Assembly (NCBI GenBank): GCA_029959905.1
Contig: JASCNZ010000002.1
Location: forward strand, 1-64,000
Source: Microbacteriaceae bacterium PS02344
GTDB taxonomy: Bacteria > Actinomycetota > Actinomycetes > Actinomycetales > Microbacteriaceae
Direction: 5' to 3'
DNA: 64,000 bases
A program made the position numbers and the translations under genes. Every line of letters begins with the position of its first letter. Position 1 is the first letter of the stretch. The notes beneath the pieces were generated by a model. The model saw nothing but the letters and a program-made list of their open reading frames with translations. It was not told the origin of the DNA and made no database searches. Below are positions 43,864 through 51,867 of this stretch, piece by piece.

Positions 43864-44436
43864 ATGACCGAGCGAGCCACGGCCCTGACGCCGGGAGCGC
43901 GGCGCATTCTCGACGCCGCCTCGCATCTGTTCTACGAGCGCGGCATCCAGGCCGTCGGCGTCGACGCCATCGCCGCCGCGTCCGGCGTGACCAAACGCAC
44001 GCTGTACGACCGCTTCGGCTCGAAGGAGGCAGTCGTCACCGCCTACCTCGAGCGACGGGACGCCTCGTGGTGGGCGCGATGGGAGCAACGCCTCGCGACG
44101 GCGCCGTCACCGCGGGCCCTGACCGTGTTCGATGCCTACCGGGAGGACGCCGACAGCTCGGGACGCGGATGCGCCTTCCTCAACGCCGCGGCCGAGCTGC
44201 CGGATGGCCACCCCGCCCTGCCGGTGATCCGCACGCACAAGCGCCGCGTGCGGCAGCGGATCGAGGAACTGGTGAGCGAGGACTCGCCCGAAGGCGCGGC
44301 GTCGCTTGCCGACCACCTGTTCCTGCTCGCTGAGGGAGCAGTCGCTCAGCAGGCGGTCGACGGAGACACCGACCGGCTGCTTCGCGCCCGCGCGCTCGCC
44401 GCAGGCTTGATCGAGGTCAGGGCATCCACTCGATGA
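43864..44436 (+). CDS. TetR-family transcriptional regulator
   Basis: 190 aa. HTH in the first 60 residues: GARRILDAASHLFYERGIQAVGVDAIAAASGVTKRTLYDRFGSKEAVV. The ligand domain follows (about 70-185). GGGAGAG precedes the ATG. It most likely represses itself and the divergent MFS gene. Its 3' end overlaps the convergent lipoprotein gene by 20 bp. Confidence 0.92.
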   Translation: MTERATALTPGARRILDAASHLFYERGIQAVGVDAIAAASGVTKRTLYDRFGSKEAVVTAYLERRDASWWARWEQRLATAPSPRALTVFDAYREDADSSGRGCAFLNAAAELPDGHPALPVIRTHKRRVRQRIEELVSEDSPEGAASLADHLFLLAEGAVAQQAVDGDTDRLLRARALAAGLIEVRASTR

Positions 44437-44992
44437 GAACCAGACCCTGCTTCGTGTCGGCGAACTTCACCCATCCGTCGCCGAAGAGATAGGTCATGCC
44501 GTAGCCCTCCTCGTCGGTGGTCATGGCGTACGCCGGATCCTCGGTGATGGCGACCTCCCCGCCGACGTCCTCGCGCCGCCATCCGCTCGCGATCAGGGAA
44601 TTCTGCGCGCTCGCCGCGTCCGTCGGGCTGATCGCGGCCCAACCGTAGAACTGGCCGTGATCCGAGGCGATCGAGTAGTCCGCCCAGAAGCACAGCAGAC
44701 CCTCATCCTCGCCGATGGCCACGTCGCCGATCACGAACTCCTTCGTCTCGGCGGTCCACCCCTGCGCCGTGAGGGCGTCGACGGTGCCGGGCGAGATCAT
44801 CGACTCGCAGCTCAGCGCACCCGGTGTGCGCTCGGGCTCGGGGGTCGTGGCGGGGCCGGCGGTCGGCGCGGGGGATGAGGCCGCATCGCTCGGCTGAGAG
44901 GTCTTCTCGGGCGCCGGGGAGGACGAGCATCCGACGAGTGCGGCGGCCACCAGCAAGAAGCCGATCGTGGCGGAGGGGAGGCGGGGGATCAT
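44417..44992 (-). CDS. Putative lipoprotein
   Basis: 191 aa from the ATG at 44992. A signal peptide ends in the lipobox LVGC, followed by a Ser/Thr/Pro/Ala-rich linker (about 25-60) and a domain with two cysteines (ALSCESMISPG and LLCFWADYS) that may form a disulfide. Family not recognised. It starts 16 nt after the inositol-phosphatase gene, so the two are likely co-transcribed. Confidence 0.8.
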   Translation of the reverse strand: MIPRLPSATIGFLLVAAALVGCSSSPAPEKTSQPSDAASSPAPTAGPATTPEPERTPGALSCESMISPGTVDALTAQGWTAETKEFVIGDVAIGEDEGLLCFWADYSIASDHGQFYGWAAISPTDAASAQNSLIASGWRREDVGGEVAITEDPAYAMTTDEEGYGMTYLFGDGWVKFADTKQGLVLIEWMP

Positions 44993-45008
44993 CGTGGTTT
45001 CCGGTTCG

Positions 45009-45806
45009 TCAGGCGTGCAGCAGGGTGAGGAACGCGTCGTGCAGGACGCCATTGGTGGCGAGCGTCGAGCGGGCCGAGATCGTCTCATCGCCGTCGAACG
45101 AGGTCATGCGACCCCCGGCCTCGCGCACGATGGCGACGGCGGCCGCGATGTCGTACTCCTTCACGTCGAACTCGGCGACCATGTCGAGGCGTCCCTCGGC
45201 GAGCAGCATGTACGAGAACACGTCTCCGTACGCGCGGTCCCGCCATACGCGGTCCGTGAGCTGCAGCAGCTGGTCGAGACGGCCGGCGTCCCGCCACTGC
45301 CCGATGCTCTGGAAGCTGACGCTCGCGTCGTCGAGCGTGTCGACGGCGGATACCTGCAGGCGTTTCGGGTCATCGGCGGTGCCGGTCCACGCCCCGTCAC
45401 CCGGAGACGCCCACCAGCGGCGCCCGAGAGCGGGCATGCTCACGACGCCGACCTGCGGCACCCCGTCGACGGCGAGGGAGATCATCGTGCCCCACAGCGG
45501 CACGCCGCGCAGGAAGTTCGCGGTGCCGTCGATGGGGTCGACGATCCACTGGCGGCGGCTGTCGCCTTCGGCGCCGTACTCCTCGCCGAAGACGCCGTCG
45601 TCTGGACGCTCTCGCTGCAGCACGGCACGGATGGCACGCTCGGTGGCCAGATCGGCGTCGGTGACGTGGGAGCGGTCGGCCTTCGTCGAGACCTCGAGGT
45701 CGGCGGCGTCGAATCGCGGGAGCGACTGCGTGTCGGCCGCATCCGCGAGGCGCAGCGCGAGCGCGAGGTCGTCGGCGAACGGAGGCGTGTGGGGGAGCGC
45801 GGTCAC
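45009..45806 (-). CDS. hisN: Inositol monophosphatase family protein, HisN-like
   Basis: 265 aa. The Mg-dependent phosphatase motif DPIDGTANF starts at D90, with GEE at 74-76 and EYDIAAAVAIVREAGG near residue 215. Length and style fit the actinobacterial histidinol-phosphatase HisN, but inositol or other sugar-phosphate activity is possible, since no his genes are nearby. GTG start, 6 nt after TACGCT. Confidence 0.85.
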   Translation of the reverse strand: MTALPHTPPFADDLALALRLADAADTQSLPRFDAADLEVSTKADRSHVTDADLATERAIRAVLQRERPDDGVFGEEYGAEGDSRRQWIVDPIDGTANFLRGVPLWGTMISLAVDGVPQVGVVSMPALGRRWWASPGDGAWTGTADDPKRLQVSAVDTLDDASVSFQSIGQWRDAGRLDQLLQLTDRVWRDRAYGDVFSYMLLAEGRLDMVAEFDVKEYDIAAAVAIVREAGGRMTSFDGDETISARSTLATNGVLHDAFLTLLHA

Positions 45807-45812
45807 CCGAAC

Positions 45813-45818
45813 AGCGTA
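45813..45818 (-). promoter_or_regulatory. -10 element of hisN, leaderless type
   Basis: TACGCT on the minus strand, 6 nt before the GTG at 45806. Confidence 0.5.
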
Positions 45819-45878
45819 GTCGGCGCTCCCGTGAGACCCCTCGATGTGAACGCGTGAGACGCATGGGCTCGGGATGCG

Positions 45879-45914
45879 AAAAAGCCCCGAAGTCCGGCGA
45901 GAGACTTCGAGGCT
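45879..45914 (-). terminator. tRNA-Lys terminator
   Basis: On the minus strand AGCCTCGAAGTC pairs with GACTTCGGGGCT (one mismatch) around an 8-base loop and is followed by a T-run. It lies directly after the tRNA gene. Confidence 0.8.
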
Positions 45915-45920
45915 GATCCG

Positions 45921-45993
45921 TGCACCCCCAGGGACTTGAACCCTGAACCCACTGATTAAGAGTCAGTTGCTCTGCCGATTGAGCTAGAGGTGC
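45921..45993 (-). tRNA. tRNA-Lys (anticodon CTT)
   Basis: 73 nt cloverleaf: acceptor GCACCTC/GGGGTGC, D-arm GCTC/GAGC, anticodon stem ACTGA/TCAGT with loop CTCTTAA (anticodon CTT), T-arm CAGGG-TTCAAGT-CCCTG. Discriminator A; CCA is not encoded. Confidence 0.97.
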
Positions 45994-46113
45994 GTGGCCC
46001 GGGAGAACCCCGACCGAGGAATTACATTACCAGGGGATGGGCGCCGGGCGAAATCGAGCGCGGATCGCGGGAGTGTCGCGCCTGCCGGAGGCGGCGACGC
46101 TCCCGCGATCGGG

Positions 46114-47343
46114 TCAGGCGGCGTCTCCGACCAGGATCGCCTGTGCGTCCTCGGTGGGCGACGCGTCGGCGTGGTCGTCAATGTGCGCGAGTGCACGACG
46201 GCCGAGGAAGATCGTCAGTGCGGCGAGGAGGACGGATGCCGCCGCGAAGAGATACGGCACCGTCGCGTTGAACGCGTGCCACAGCAGCGCGGCCAGAGGC
46301 GGAGCCATCGCGCCTCCCAGGAATCGCACGGCCGAATACGACGACGACGCCACGGAGCGCGGGAGGTCGGTCGCCTCCATCACCGCCTCGGTCAGCACGG
46401 TGTTCATGACGCCGAGCAGCAGGCCGCCGACGACGATGCACACGACGAGGCCGGCAGGGGAGCCGGCGAGCAGTCCGGCGGCGACGAGGTCGACGGCGAG
46501 CAGCGGCAGCACGGTGAGCAGGATGCGCGTGCGCGGCATCCGTCGCATCAGGAACGGCGCGACCCAGACGCTCGTGACCGCCAGAGCCAGACCCCACCCG
46601 AAGAACGTGAACCCGATGCCCATCGCGCCGAAGCCGAGCGGGAACGGTGAGAAGGCGAGAAGCACGAAGAATCCGATGTTGTAGAACAGTGCTGCGATCG
46701 CGAGGACGGCGAGGGCGGGCCGGCGGAGAGCCGTGAACGGCGCTGAGAAGCGGACGGGCGTGCGCTTCTCGTCCCCGCCGCGCAGCAGGATGCTCACCGC
46801 GATGAAGGCGATCGCCATGAGGCCCACGACGCCGAAGAACGGGCCGCGCCAACTGACCTCGCCCAGGAGCCCGCCGAGCAGAGGGCCGATGGCGATGCCC
46901 AGTCCCAGGGCGGCCTCGTAGAGCACGATCGCCGCACCGCTGCCGCCGGAGGCCGCGCCGACGATGGTGGCGAGGGCCGTCGAGATGAACAGCGCGTTGC
47001 CGAGGCCCCATCCGGCCCGGAAGCCGATGACCGCGTCGACGCTGCCGCTCAGGGCGCAGAGCAGGGAGAACGCCACGATCAGGCCCAGGCCGACGAGCAG
47101 TGTGGCCTTCGCGCCGATGCGGCTCGAGATCCAGCTCGTCACGAGCATGGCGAGTCCGGTGACCAGGAGGTAGCTGGTGAACAGCAGCTCGGTCTCGACC
47201 GGTGACGCTTCGAGCGACTCGGCGATCGCGGGGAGGATCGGGTCGACCAGGCCGATGCCCATGAAGGCGACGACGCTGGCGAAGGCGACCGCCCAGACCT
47301 GCGCCGGTTGCTTCCAAGGGGAGGGGGTGGCGGTCGTGTTCAC
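46114..47343 (-). CDS. MFS transporter, drug-efflux type
   Basis: 409 aa from the GTG overlapping the MarR stop (GTGA); AAAGGATG lies about 9 nt upstream. About twelve hydrophobic helices; the N-terminal VVAFMGIGLVDPILPAIAESLEASPVETELLFTSYLLV is typical of drug:H+ antiporters of the DHA1 type. The C-terminus (about 385-409) is polar. Its partner MarR gene is directly upstream in the same operon, so efflux is likely inducible. Confidence 0.88.
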   Translation of the reverse strand: MNTTATPSPWKQPAQVWAVAFASVVAFMGIGLVDPILPAIAESLEASPVETELLFTSYLLVTGLAMLVTSWISSRIGAKATLLVGLGLIVAFSLLCALSGSVDAVIGFRAGWGLGNALFISTALATIVGAASGGSGAAIVLYEAALGLGIAIGPLLGGLLGEVSWRGPFFGVVGLMAIAFIAVSILLRGGDEKRTPVRFSAPFTALRRPALAVLAIAALFYNIGFFVLLAFSPFPLGFGAMGIGFTFFGWGLALAVTSVWVAPFLMRRMPRTRILLTVLPLLAVDLVAAGLLAGSPAGLVVCIVVGGLLLGVMNTVLTEAVMEATDLPRSVASSSYSAVRFLGGAMAPPLAALLWHAFNATVPYLFAAASVLLAALTIFLGRRALAHIDDHADASPTEDAQAILVGDAA

Positions 47344-47780
47344 TGCGATGCATCCTTTCGGTCGTTCTGGTCGGTGTGAGCGGCGAGGATCTCGGCGGCG
47401 CGGGTCAGCGTGCGCCAGTCGTCGTCGCTGAGGGAGGCGAACCGTGGGGCGAGCGTGTCGCGGAACTCGTCTCGCCAGGTGCGGAGTGCATCCGTGCCCG
47501 CCGTCGTGACCCCGACGACGACCGCCCGCGAATCGGAGGGGTCGGGGGAGCGCCGCACGAGTCCGTCGCGCTCCAACGCTCCGAGCAGTCGGGTCATGCC
47601 GGGCTGCGTGGTGCGCGCCGCCTGGGCGAGCTCGCCCACGCGCGCGGCGCCCTGACGGTCGAGCAGCGAGAGCACGCGCCACTGCGCGGCGGGCGCCTCG
47701 TTTCCCGCGTCCTGGGCAGCGATCCGCCCGAGCGCGTAGCCCGAGAGCACGATCGAGGGGATGACGTCAGCTCGTTGCAT
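47340..47780 (-). CDS. MarR-family transcriptional regulator
   Basis: 146 aa from the ATG 7 nt after TATACT. The winged helix spans about 35-100: AAQWRVLSLLDRQGAARVGELAQAARTTQPGMTRLLGALERDGLVRRSPDPSDSRAVVV. An upstream TTG (47810) also gives an open frame but lies inside the operator. It overlaps the MFS gene by 4 nt and probably represses the operon. Confidence 0.9.
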   Translation of the reverse strand: MQRADVIPSIVLSGYALGRIAAQDAGNEAPAAQWRVLSLLDRQGAARVGELAQAARTTQPGMTRLLGALERDGLVRRSPDPSDSRAVVVGVTTAGTDALRTWRDEFRDTLAPRFASLSDDDWRTLTRAAEILAAHTDQNDRKDASQ

Positions 47781-47810
47781 ACCATCGAGTATATACCTGT
47801 TGGTATGCAA
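47775..47810. promoter_or_regulatory. MarR operator overlapping a leaderless promoter
   Basis: Perfect 10-base arms TTGCATACCA (47775-47784) and TGGTATGCAA (47801-47810), 16 bp apart. The -10 TATACT (minus strand, 47788-47793) lies in the spacer, and the proximal arm covers the first codon of marR. Bound repressor would mask both transcription and the start codon. Confidence 0.7.
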
Positions 47811-47828
47811 TGGGCGGACGGCGGTCGA

Positions 47829-48617
47829 TCAGTGACGCGACCCCGCGATGCGCGCCGTCAGTTCGTGGGCATGAGCGAGGAGAGTACGCCCGAGCTGCGG
47901 AAGACGGTCGGGTCCGAAACGGAACCCGACGCCCGTGAGACTCAACGCCCACTCGGGGCGCCCGTGGCGATCGAACACCGCGGCGCCCAGCCCCCAACTG
48001 CCCTCGACGATGAGGCCCGGGTTGACGGCGAACCCCTTTTCCTTGGTCTCGTCGAGTCGCCGGCGCAACGGCGAGGCGGCGTGCGTGCGACCCCAGGTCG
48101 CGGCGAGGTCCGGATGCCGGGAGAGATAGGCATCCACATCGTGGTCGGGGAGGAACGCGAGGATGGCGAGTCCCGCGCTCGCGACGCCGAGCGGAAAGCG
48201 CACACCCTCGCTGAGCACGAACGAGCGAATGGGGAACGACCCCTCCTCGCGGAGCAGGCACACCGTCTCGTCGGCTCGCCGCACCGAGAAGAACGCGCTC
48301 TCCTCGGTCTTGACGGCCAGGGAGCGCACGACGTCGCGCGCGATCGCCGTCACGTCGTACCGCGCGGCGGCGGCGTTGCCCAGCACGAACAGCTCGGGGC
48401 CGGGCATCCACCGGGCCGTCGCCTCGTCGCGGTCGACCAGGCCTTCCGCCCGCAGGGCGCTGAGGAGGCGGTGGGTCGTCGACCGGGTGAGATCGGCTCG
48501 TCGCGAGAGATCCTGCAGCGACGCCCCGTCCGATCCGCTGCTCGACACCAGGCGCAGGAGGCGGGCGGCACGCGCGATCGCCTGCGCTCCGGGCACCGTG
48601 GTCGTCGTGTGTTCCAC
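47829..48617 (-). CDS. IclR-family transcriptional regulator
   Basis: 262 aa. HTH about 12-70 (AIARAARLLRLVSSSGSDGASLQDLSRRADLTRSTTHRLLSALRAEGLV), then the IclR effector domain (GFAVNPGLIVEGSWGLGAAVFDRHGRPEWALSLTG). GTG start, 7 nt after TAGCGT. It is divergent from CoA-transferase/thiolase genes, the arrangement of PcaR/PobR-type regulators of the beta-ketoadipate pathway. Confidence 0.9.
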   Translation of the reverse strand: MEHTTTTVPGAQAIARAARLLRLVSSSGSDGASLQDLSRRADLTRSTTHRLLSALRAEGLVDRDEATARWMPGPELFVLGNAAAARYDVTAIARDVVRSLAVKTEESAFFSVRRADETVCLLREEGSFPIRSFVLSEGVRFPLGVASAGLAILAFLPDHDVDAYLSRHPDLAATWGRTHAASPLRRRLDETKEKGFAVNPGLIVEGSWGLGAAVFDRHGRPEWALSLTGVGFRFGPDRLPQLGRTLLAHAHELTARIAGSRH

Positions 48618-48650
48618 ATCGTGGACGCTACTCGTCGCGATGTCCACATC
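48613..48650. promoter_or_regulatory. IclR operator region and leaderless iclR promoter
   Basis: The 9-mer TCCACATCG is repeated at 48613-48621 and 48642-48650; it also gives dyads CCAC-ATC-GTGG and GATGT-CC-ACATC. TAGCGT (minus, 48625-48630) lies between, 7 nt before the GTG at 48617. The layout suits autoregulation and control of the divergent operon. Confidence 0.5.
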
Positions 48651-48720
48651 GCAAGACTCACCGCGCGGTGAGGGTCTGCGGCACCCCAAGCTGGAAGGAC
48701 GCCCGTTCGAAGGAGTACGC

Positions 48721-49482
48721 GTGATCGACAAGCAGTGGCCATCGGCCGCCGAGGCCGTGGCCGACATCCCCGACGGGGCATCCCTCGCCGTCGGCGGGTT
48801 CGGACTCTCCGGCAACCCCATCGCCCTCATCGAGGCGCTCCTCGCGCAGGGGACGACCGACCTCCGCGTCGTGAGCAACAACTGCGGCGTCGACGACTGG
48901 GGTCTGGGCGTCCTGCTCGCAGCCCGCCGCATCCGCAAGATGACCTCGTCGTACGTCGGCGAGAACAAGGAGTTCGAGAGGCAGTTCCTCACGGGCGAAC
49001 TCGAACTCGAGCTGACCCCGCAGGGAACCCTGGCCGAGAAACTGCGCGCCGGCGGATCCGGCATCGCCGCCTTCTACACCCAGACCGGCGTCGGCACCCA
49101 GGTCGCCGAGGGAGGGCTGCCGCAGCGGTACGCGCCCGACGGATCGGTCGCCGTCGCCTCGCCCGCGAAGGACGTGCGCACCTTCGACGGGGCGGACTAC
49201 GTGCTGGAAGAGGCCGTCACCACCGATTTCTCCCTCGTGCACGCCGCAGTGGGCGACCGCCACGGCAACCTCGTCTTCACGAAAGCCGCCCGCAACTTCA
49301 ACCCCCTCGCCGCGATGGCCGGCCGCATCTGCATCGCGCAGGTCGAGCGCCTCGTGGAGCCGGGCGCACTCGACCCCGACAGCATTCACCTGCCCGGCGT
49401 CTTCGTGCACCGCATCGTCGAGGTCGGCACCGACATCCCCAAGCGCATCGAGCGGCGCACGGTCGCCGCGGAAGGAGCCTGA
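48721..49482 (+). CDS. CoA-transferase subunit A (3-oxoacid/3-oxoadipate type)
   Basis: 253 aa from the GTG with GAAGGAG upstream. [26 protein letters not shown] and [16 protein letters not shown] are the family I CoA-transferase alpha signatures. It forms a heteromer with the next gene. Substrate could be 3-oxoadipate (PcaI) or acetoacetate (ScoA); the IclR neighbour favours 3-oxoadipate but no other pca gene is in view. Confidence 0.9.
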   Translation: MIDKQWPSAAEAVADIPDGASLAVGGFGLSGNPIALIEALLAQGTTDLRVVSNNCGVDDWGLGVLLAARRIRKMTSSYVGENKEFERQFLTGELELELTPQGTLAEKLRAGGSGIAAFYTQTGVGTQVAEGGLPQRYAPDGSVAVASPAKDVRTFDGADYVLEEAVTTDFSLVHAAVGDRHGNLVFTKAARNFNPLAAMAGRICIAQVERLVEPGALDPDSIHLPGVFVHRIVEVGTDIPKRIERRTVAAEGA

Positions 49483-49483
49483 C

Positions 49484-50140
49484 ATGGCGCTCACCCGCGA
49501 TCAGATGGCGGCCAGGGCCGCCGCCGAGCTCACCGACGGTTCGTACGTCAACCTCGGTATCGGCCTGCCCACGCTCGTTCCCAACTTCGTGCCGCGAGAC
49601 GTCACCGTGGTGCTGCAGTCGGAGAACGGCATCCTCGGCGTCGGACCCTACCCGACCGAGGACGCCGTCGATGCGGACCTCATCAACGCGGGCAAAGAGA
49701 CGGTCACCGTCCTCCCCGGGGCCGCGTTCTTCGATTCGGCGACGAGCTTCGGCATGATCCGCGGGGGGAAGATCGACGCCGCGATCCTCGGGGCCATGCA
49801 GGTCTCGGCGCGCGGCGACCTCGCGAACTGGATGATCCCTGGCAAGATGGTCAAGGGCCCCGGCGGTGCGATGGACCTCGTGCACGGGGCCGCACGCGTG
49901 ATCGTTCTCATGGAGCACGTCGCGAAGGACGGATCGGCGAAGATCGTCGACGACTGCTCGCTTCCGCTCACCGGACGCGGAGTCGTCGACCGCATCATCA
50001 CCGACCTGGCAGTGATCGACGTGACGCACGACGGGCTCGTGCTGGTCGAGACGGCGCCGGGCGTCACCGTGGCGCAGGTCATCGCCGCCACCGAACCGCC
50101 GCTCACCGTCGCGGCGCACCTGGAACGAGAGGATGCATGA
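49484..50140 (+). CDS. CoA-transferase subunit B (3-oxoacid/3-oxoadipate type)
   Basis: 218 aa. The catalytic glutamate is E47 in [13 protein letters not shown], the ENG motif of beta subunits. [35 protein letters not shown] is typical of PcaJ/ScoB. It starts one base after subunit A with GGAG upstream. Together they transfer CoA from succinyl-CoA to a 3-oxoacid, which the following thiolase then cleaves. Confidence 0.92.
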   Translation: MALTRDQMAARAAAELTDGSYVNLGIGLPTLVPNFVPRDVTVVLQSENGILGVGPYPTEDAVDADLINAGKETVTVLPGAAFFDSATSFGMIRGGKIDAAILGAMQVSARGDLANWMIPGKMVKGPGGAMDLVHGAARVIVLMEHVAKDGSAKIVDDCSLPLTGRGVVDRIITDLAVIDVTHDGLVLVETAPGVTVAQVIAATEPPLTVAAHLEREDA

Positions 50141-50141
50141 C

Positions 50142-51326
50142 ATGAACGACGACGACATCGTCATCGTCGCGGCCGCGCGGACGCCGCAGGGGCGACTCAA
50201 GGGGCAGCTCGCCGCCTTCACCGCACCACAGCTCGGCGGGTTCGCGATCCGCGGAGCACTGGAGCGCGGAGGCGTGGACGCGGGCGAGGTCGACGCGGTC
50301 ATCCTGGGGCAGGTGCTCGCTGCCGGTTCCGGGCAGAACGCCGCCCGTCAGGCGGCCATCGCGGCCGGTATCGGCTGGGACGTACCCGCGCACTCCGTGA
50401 ACAAAGTGTGCCTCTCGGGCCTCACCGCGGTGATCGATGCCGCGCGGATGATCCGCACGGGCGATGCAGCGGTGGTCGTCGCCGGCGGCATGGAGTCGAT
50501 GACCCGCGCGCCGCACCTGCTCATGGGCTCGCGTGACGGCTGGACGTACGGCTCGGTCGAGGTGCTCGACCACATGGCCTACGACGGGCTCACCGATGCC
50601 TACGACCGGGAGAGCATGGGGGCTTCGACCGAGCGTCACAACGCCCGGTACGAACTCACCCGCGAGGCGCAGGATGCCGTCGCCGCCCGATCTCACCAGC
50701 GCGCCGCCGCCGCTCAGGCCGCCGGGACGTTCGACGACGAGATCGTCGCGGTGTCCGTGCCGCAGCGACGGGGGGAGCCGGTGCAGGTCACGGCCGACGA
50801 GGGCGTGCGGCCGGAGACGACGATCGAGACGCTCGCCGGATTGCGGGCGGCCTTCGCGGACGGCGGATCGATCACCGCCGGTAACTCGTCGCAGATCTCC
50901 GACGGCGCCGCCGCCGTCGTCGTGACGACCCGGGGTGTCGCCGCCGCGAAGGGGTGGACGCCGCTCGTGACGGTCGGGGCGAGCGGGCAGACCGCCGGAC
51001 CCGACAACTCCCTGCAGGCGCAGCCCGCCCGGGCGATCGAGCGTGCGTGCGAGAAGCAGGGGATCGCTCCGGCCGATCTCGACCTCGTCGAGATCAACGA
51101 GGCGTTCGGTGCGGTCGTCGCACGCTCCCAGCAGGAGCTGGGACTCGACGACGGGATCGTCAACATCCACGGCGGTGGCATCGCGATCGGGCATCCGATC
51201 GGTGCGTCGGGCGCACGGCTCGTCGTCCACGCGGCTCACGAACTCGCGCGCCGTGGCGGCGGCACCGCAGCGGTCGGGCTGTGCGGCGGTGGCGGTCAGG
51301 GCGAGGCGCTCATCCTCAGCCTGTGA
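50142..51326 (+). CDS. Thiolase (acetyl-CoA acetyltransferase / 3-oxoadipyl-CoA thiolase)
   Basis: 394 aa from the ATG at 50142, with GAGAGGA 8 nt upstream; an ATG at 50133 is too close to that site. Catalytic C90 lies in HSVNKVCLSGL, the histidine in GHPIGASGARLV and the second cysteine in GLCGGGGQGEA. It cleaves the 3-oxoacyl-CoA produced by the CoA-transferase to acetyl-CoA plus an acyl-CoA. Whether it is PcaF or AtoB cannot be settled from sequence alone. Confidence 0.93.
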   Translation: MNDDDIVIVAAARTPQGRLKGQLAAFTAPQLGGFAIRGALERGGVDAGEVDAVILGQVLAAGSGQNAARQAAIAAGIGWDVPAHSVNKVCLSGLTAVIDAARMIRTGDAAVVVAGGMESMTRAPHLLMGSRDGWTYGSVEVLDHMAYDGLTDAYDRESMGASTERHNARYELTREAQDAVAARSHQRAAAAQAAGTFDDEIVAVSVPQRRGEPVQVTADEGVRPETTIETLAGLRAAFADGGSITAGNSSQISDGAAAVVVTTRGVAAAKGWTPLVTVGASGQTAGPDNSLQAQPARAIERACEKQGIAPADLDLVEINEAFGAVVARSQQELGLDDGIVNIHGGGIAIGHPIGASGARLVVHAAHELARRGGGTAAVGLCGGGGQGEALILSL

Positions 51327-51335
51327 CGCGGTCGC

Positions 51336-51365
51336 TCCGGGCCTCCGAGATCGAGGAGGCCCGGA
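51336..51365. terminator. Convergent terminator
   Basis: TCCGGGCCTCC pairs with GGAGGCCCGGA (11 bp) around GAGATCGA, between the thiolase and the convergent membrane-protein gene. Confidence 0.7.
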
Positions 51366-51371
51366 CGCGAT

Positions 51372-51662
51372 TCAGTCGCGACGGCGCTTCTGCTTCTGCG
51401 CGGCTGCCTTCGTCGCCTGCTTCTCGTCGCGGTGCGCGCGCTTGGCCTGGGCCGGAGCGAGAGGCGAGTCGAGGGCGACCTCCATGCCGCGGTCGAAGCG
51501 GCGGGTGTCTCTGACGGCCCCGAGAGCGAGGGCGAACGTGATCGCCCAGCTCACCCAGGCGAGGCCGGCTCGCCAGGTGAACGGCGTCTCGCGGCTGCCG
51601 CGGAGGAGCGAGACACCTGTGGTGATCGCTCCGAACAGGCCCGTGCTGAACAGATAGCGCAT
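51372..51662 (-). CDS. Small membrane protein of unknown function
   Basis: 96 aa. One or two hydrophobic helices (about 4-20 and 33-50) precede a strongly basic, Lys/Arg/Ala/Gln-rich tail (AQAKRAHRDEKQATKAAAQKQKRRRD). The ATG is 6 nt after TACGGT. No family recognised. Confidence 0.7.
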   Translation of the reverse strand: MRYLFSTGLFGAITTGVSLLRGSRETPFTWRAGLAWVSWAITFALALGAVRDTRRFDRGMEVALDSPLAPAQAKRAHRDEKQATKAAAQKQKRRRD

Positions 51663-51668
51663 GGCCCC

Positions 51669-51674
51669 ACCGTA
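51669..51674 (-). promoter_or_regulatory. -10 element of the small membrane protein gene, leaderless type
   Basis: TACGGT on the minus strand, 6 nt before the ATG at 51662. Confidence 0.45.
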
Positions 51675-51867
51675 CCGGGCCTCGGGCGACGGACGCGGGG
51701 GATTGACACCACCGGGCGCCGGCGTGCATGCAGCCGCCGTGCAGCGGCGTTCGCTATTCTGGACGGGTCGCGGTACGCCGCGGCAGAACCGTGTATCTAC
51801 CGGCCGTCGGCAATCCGGCGGACAGCGGCGGCACCCGACCACCGCGTCCGCGGGGCGCGCGAGAGCC

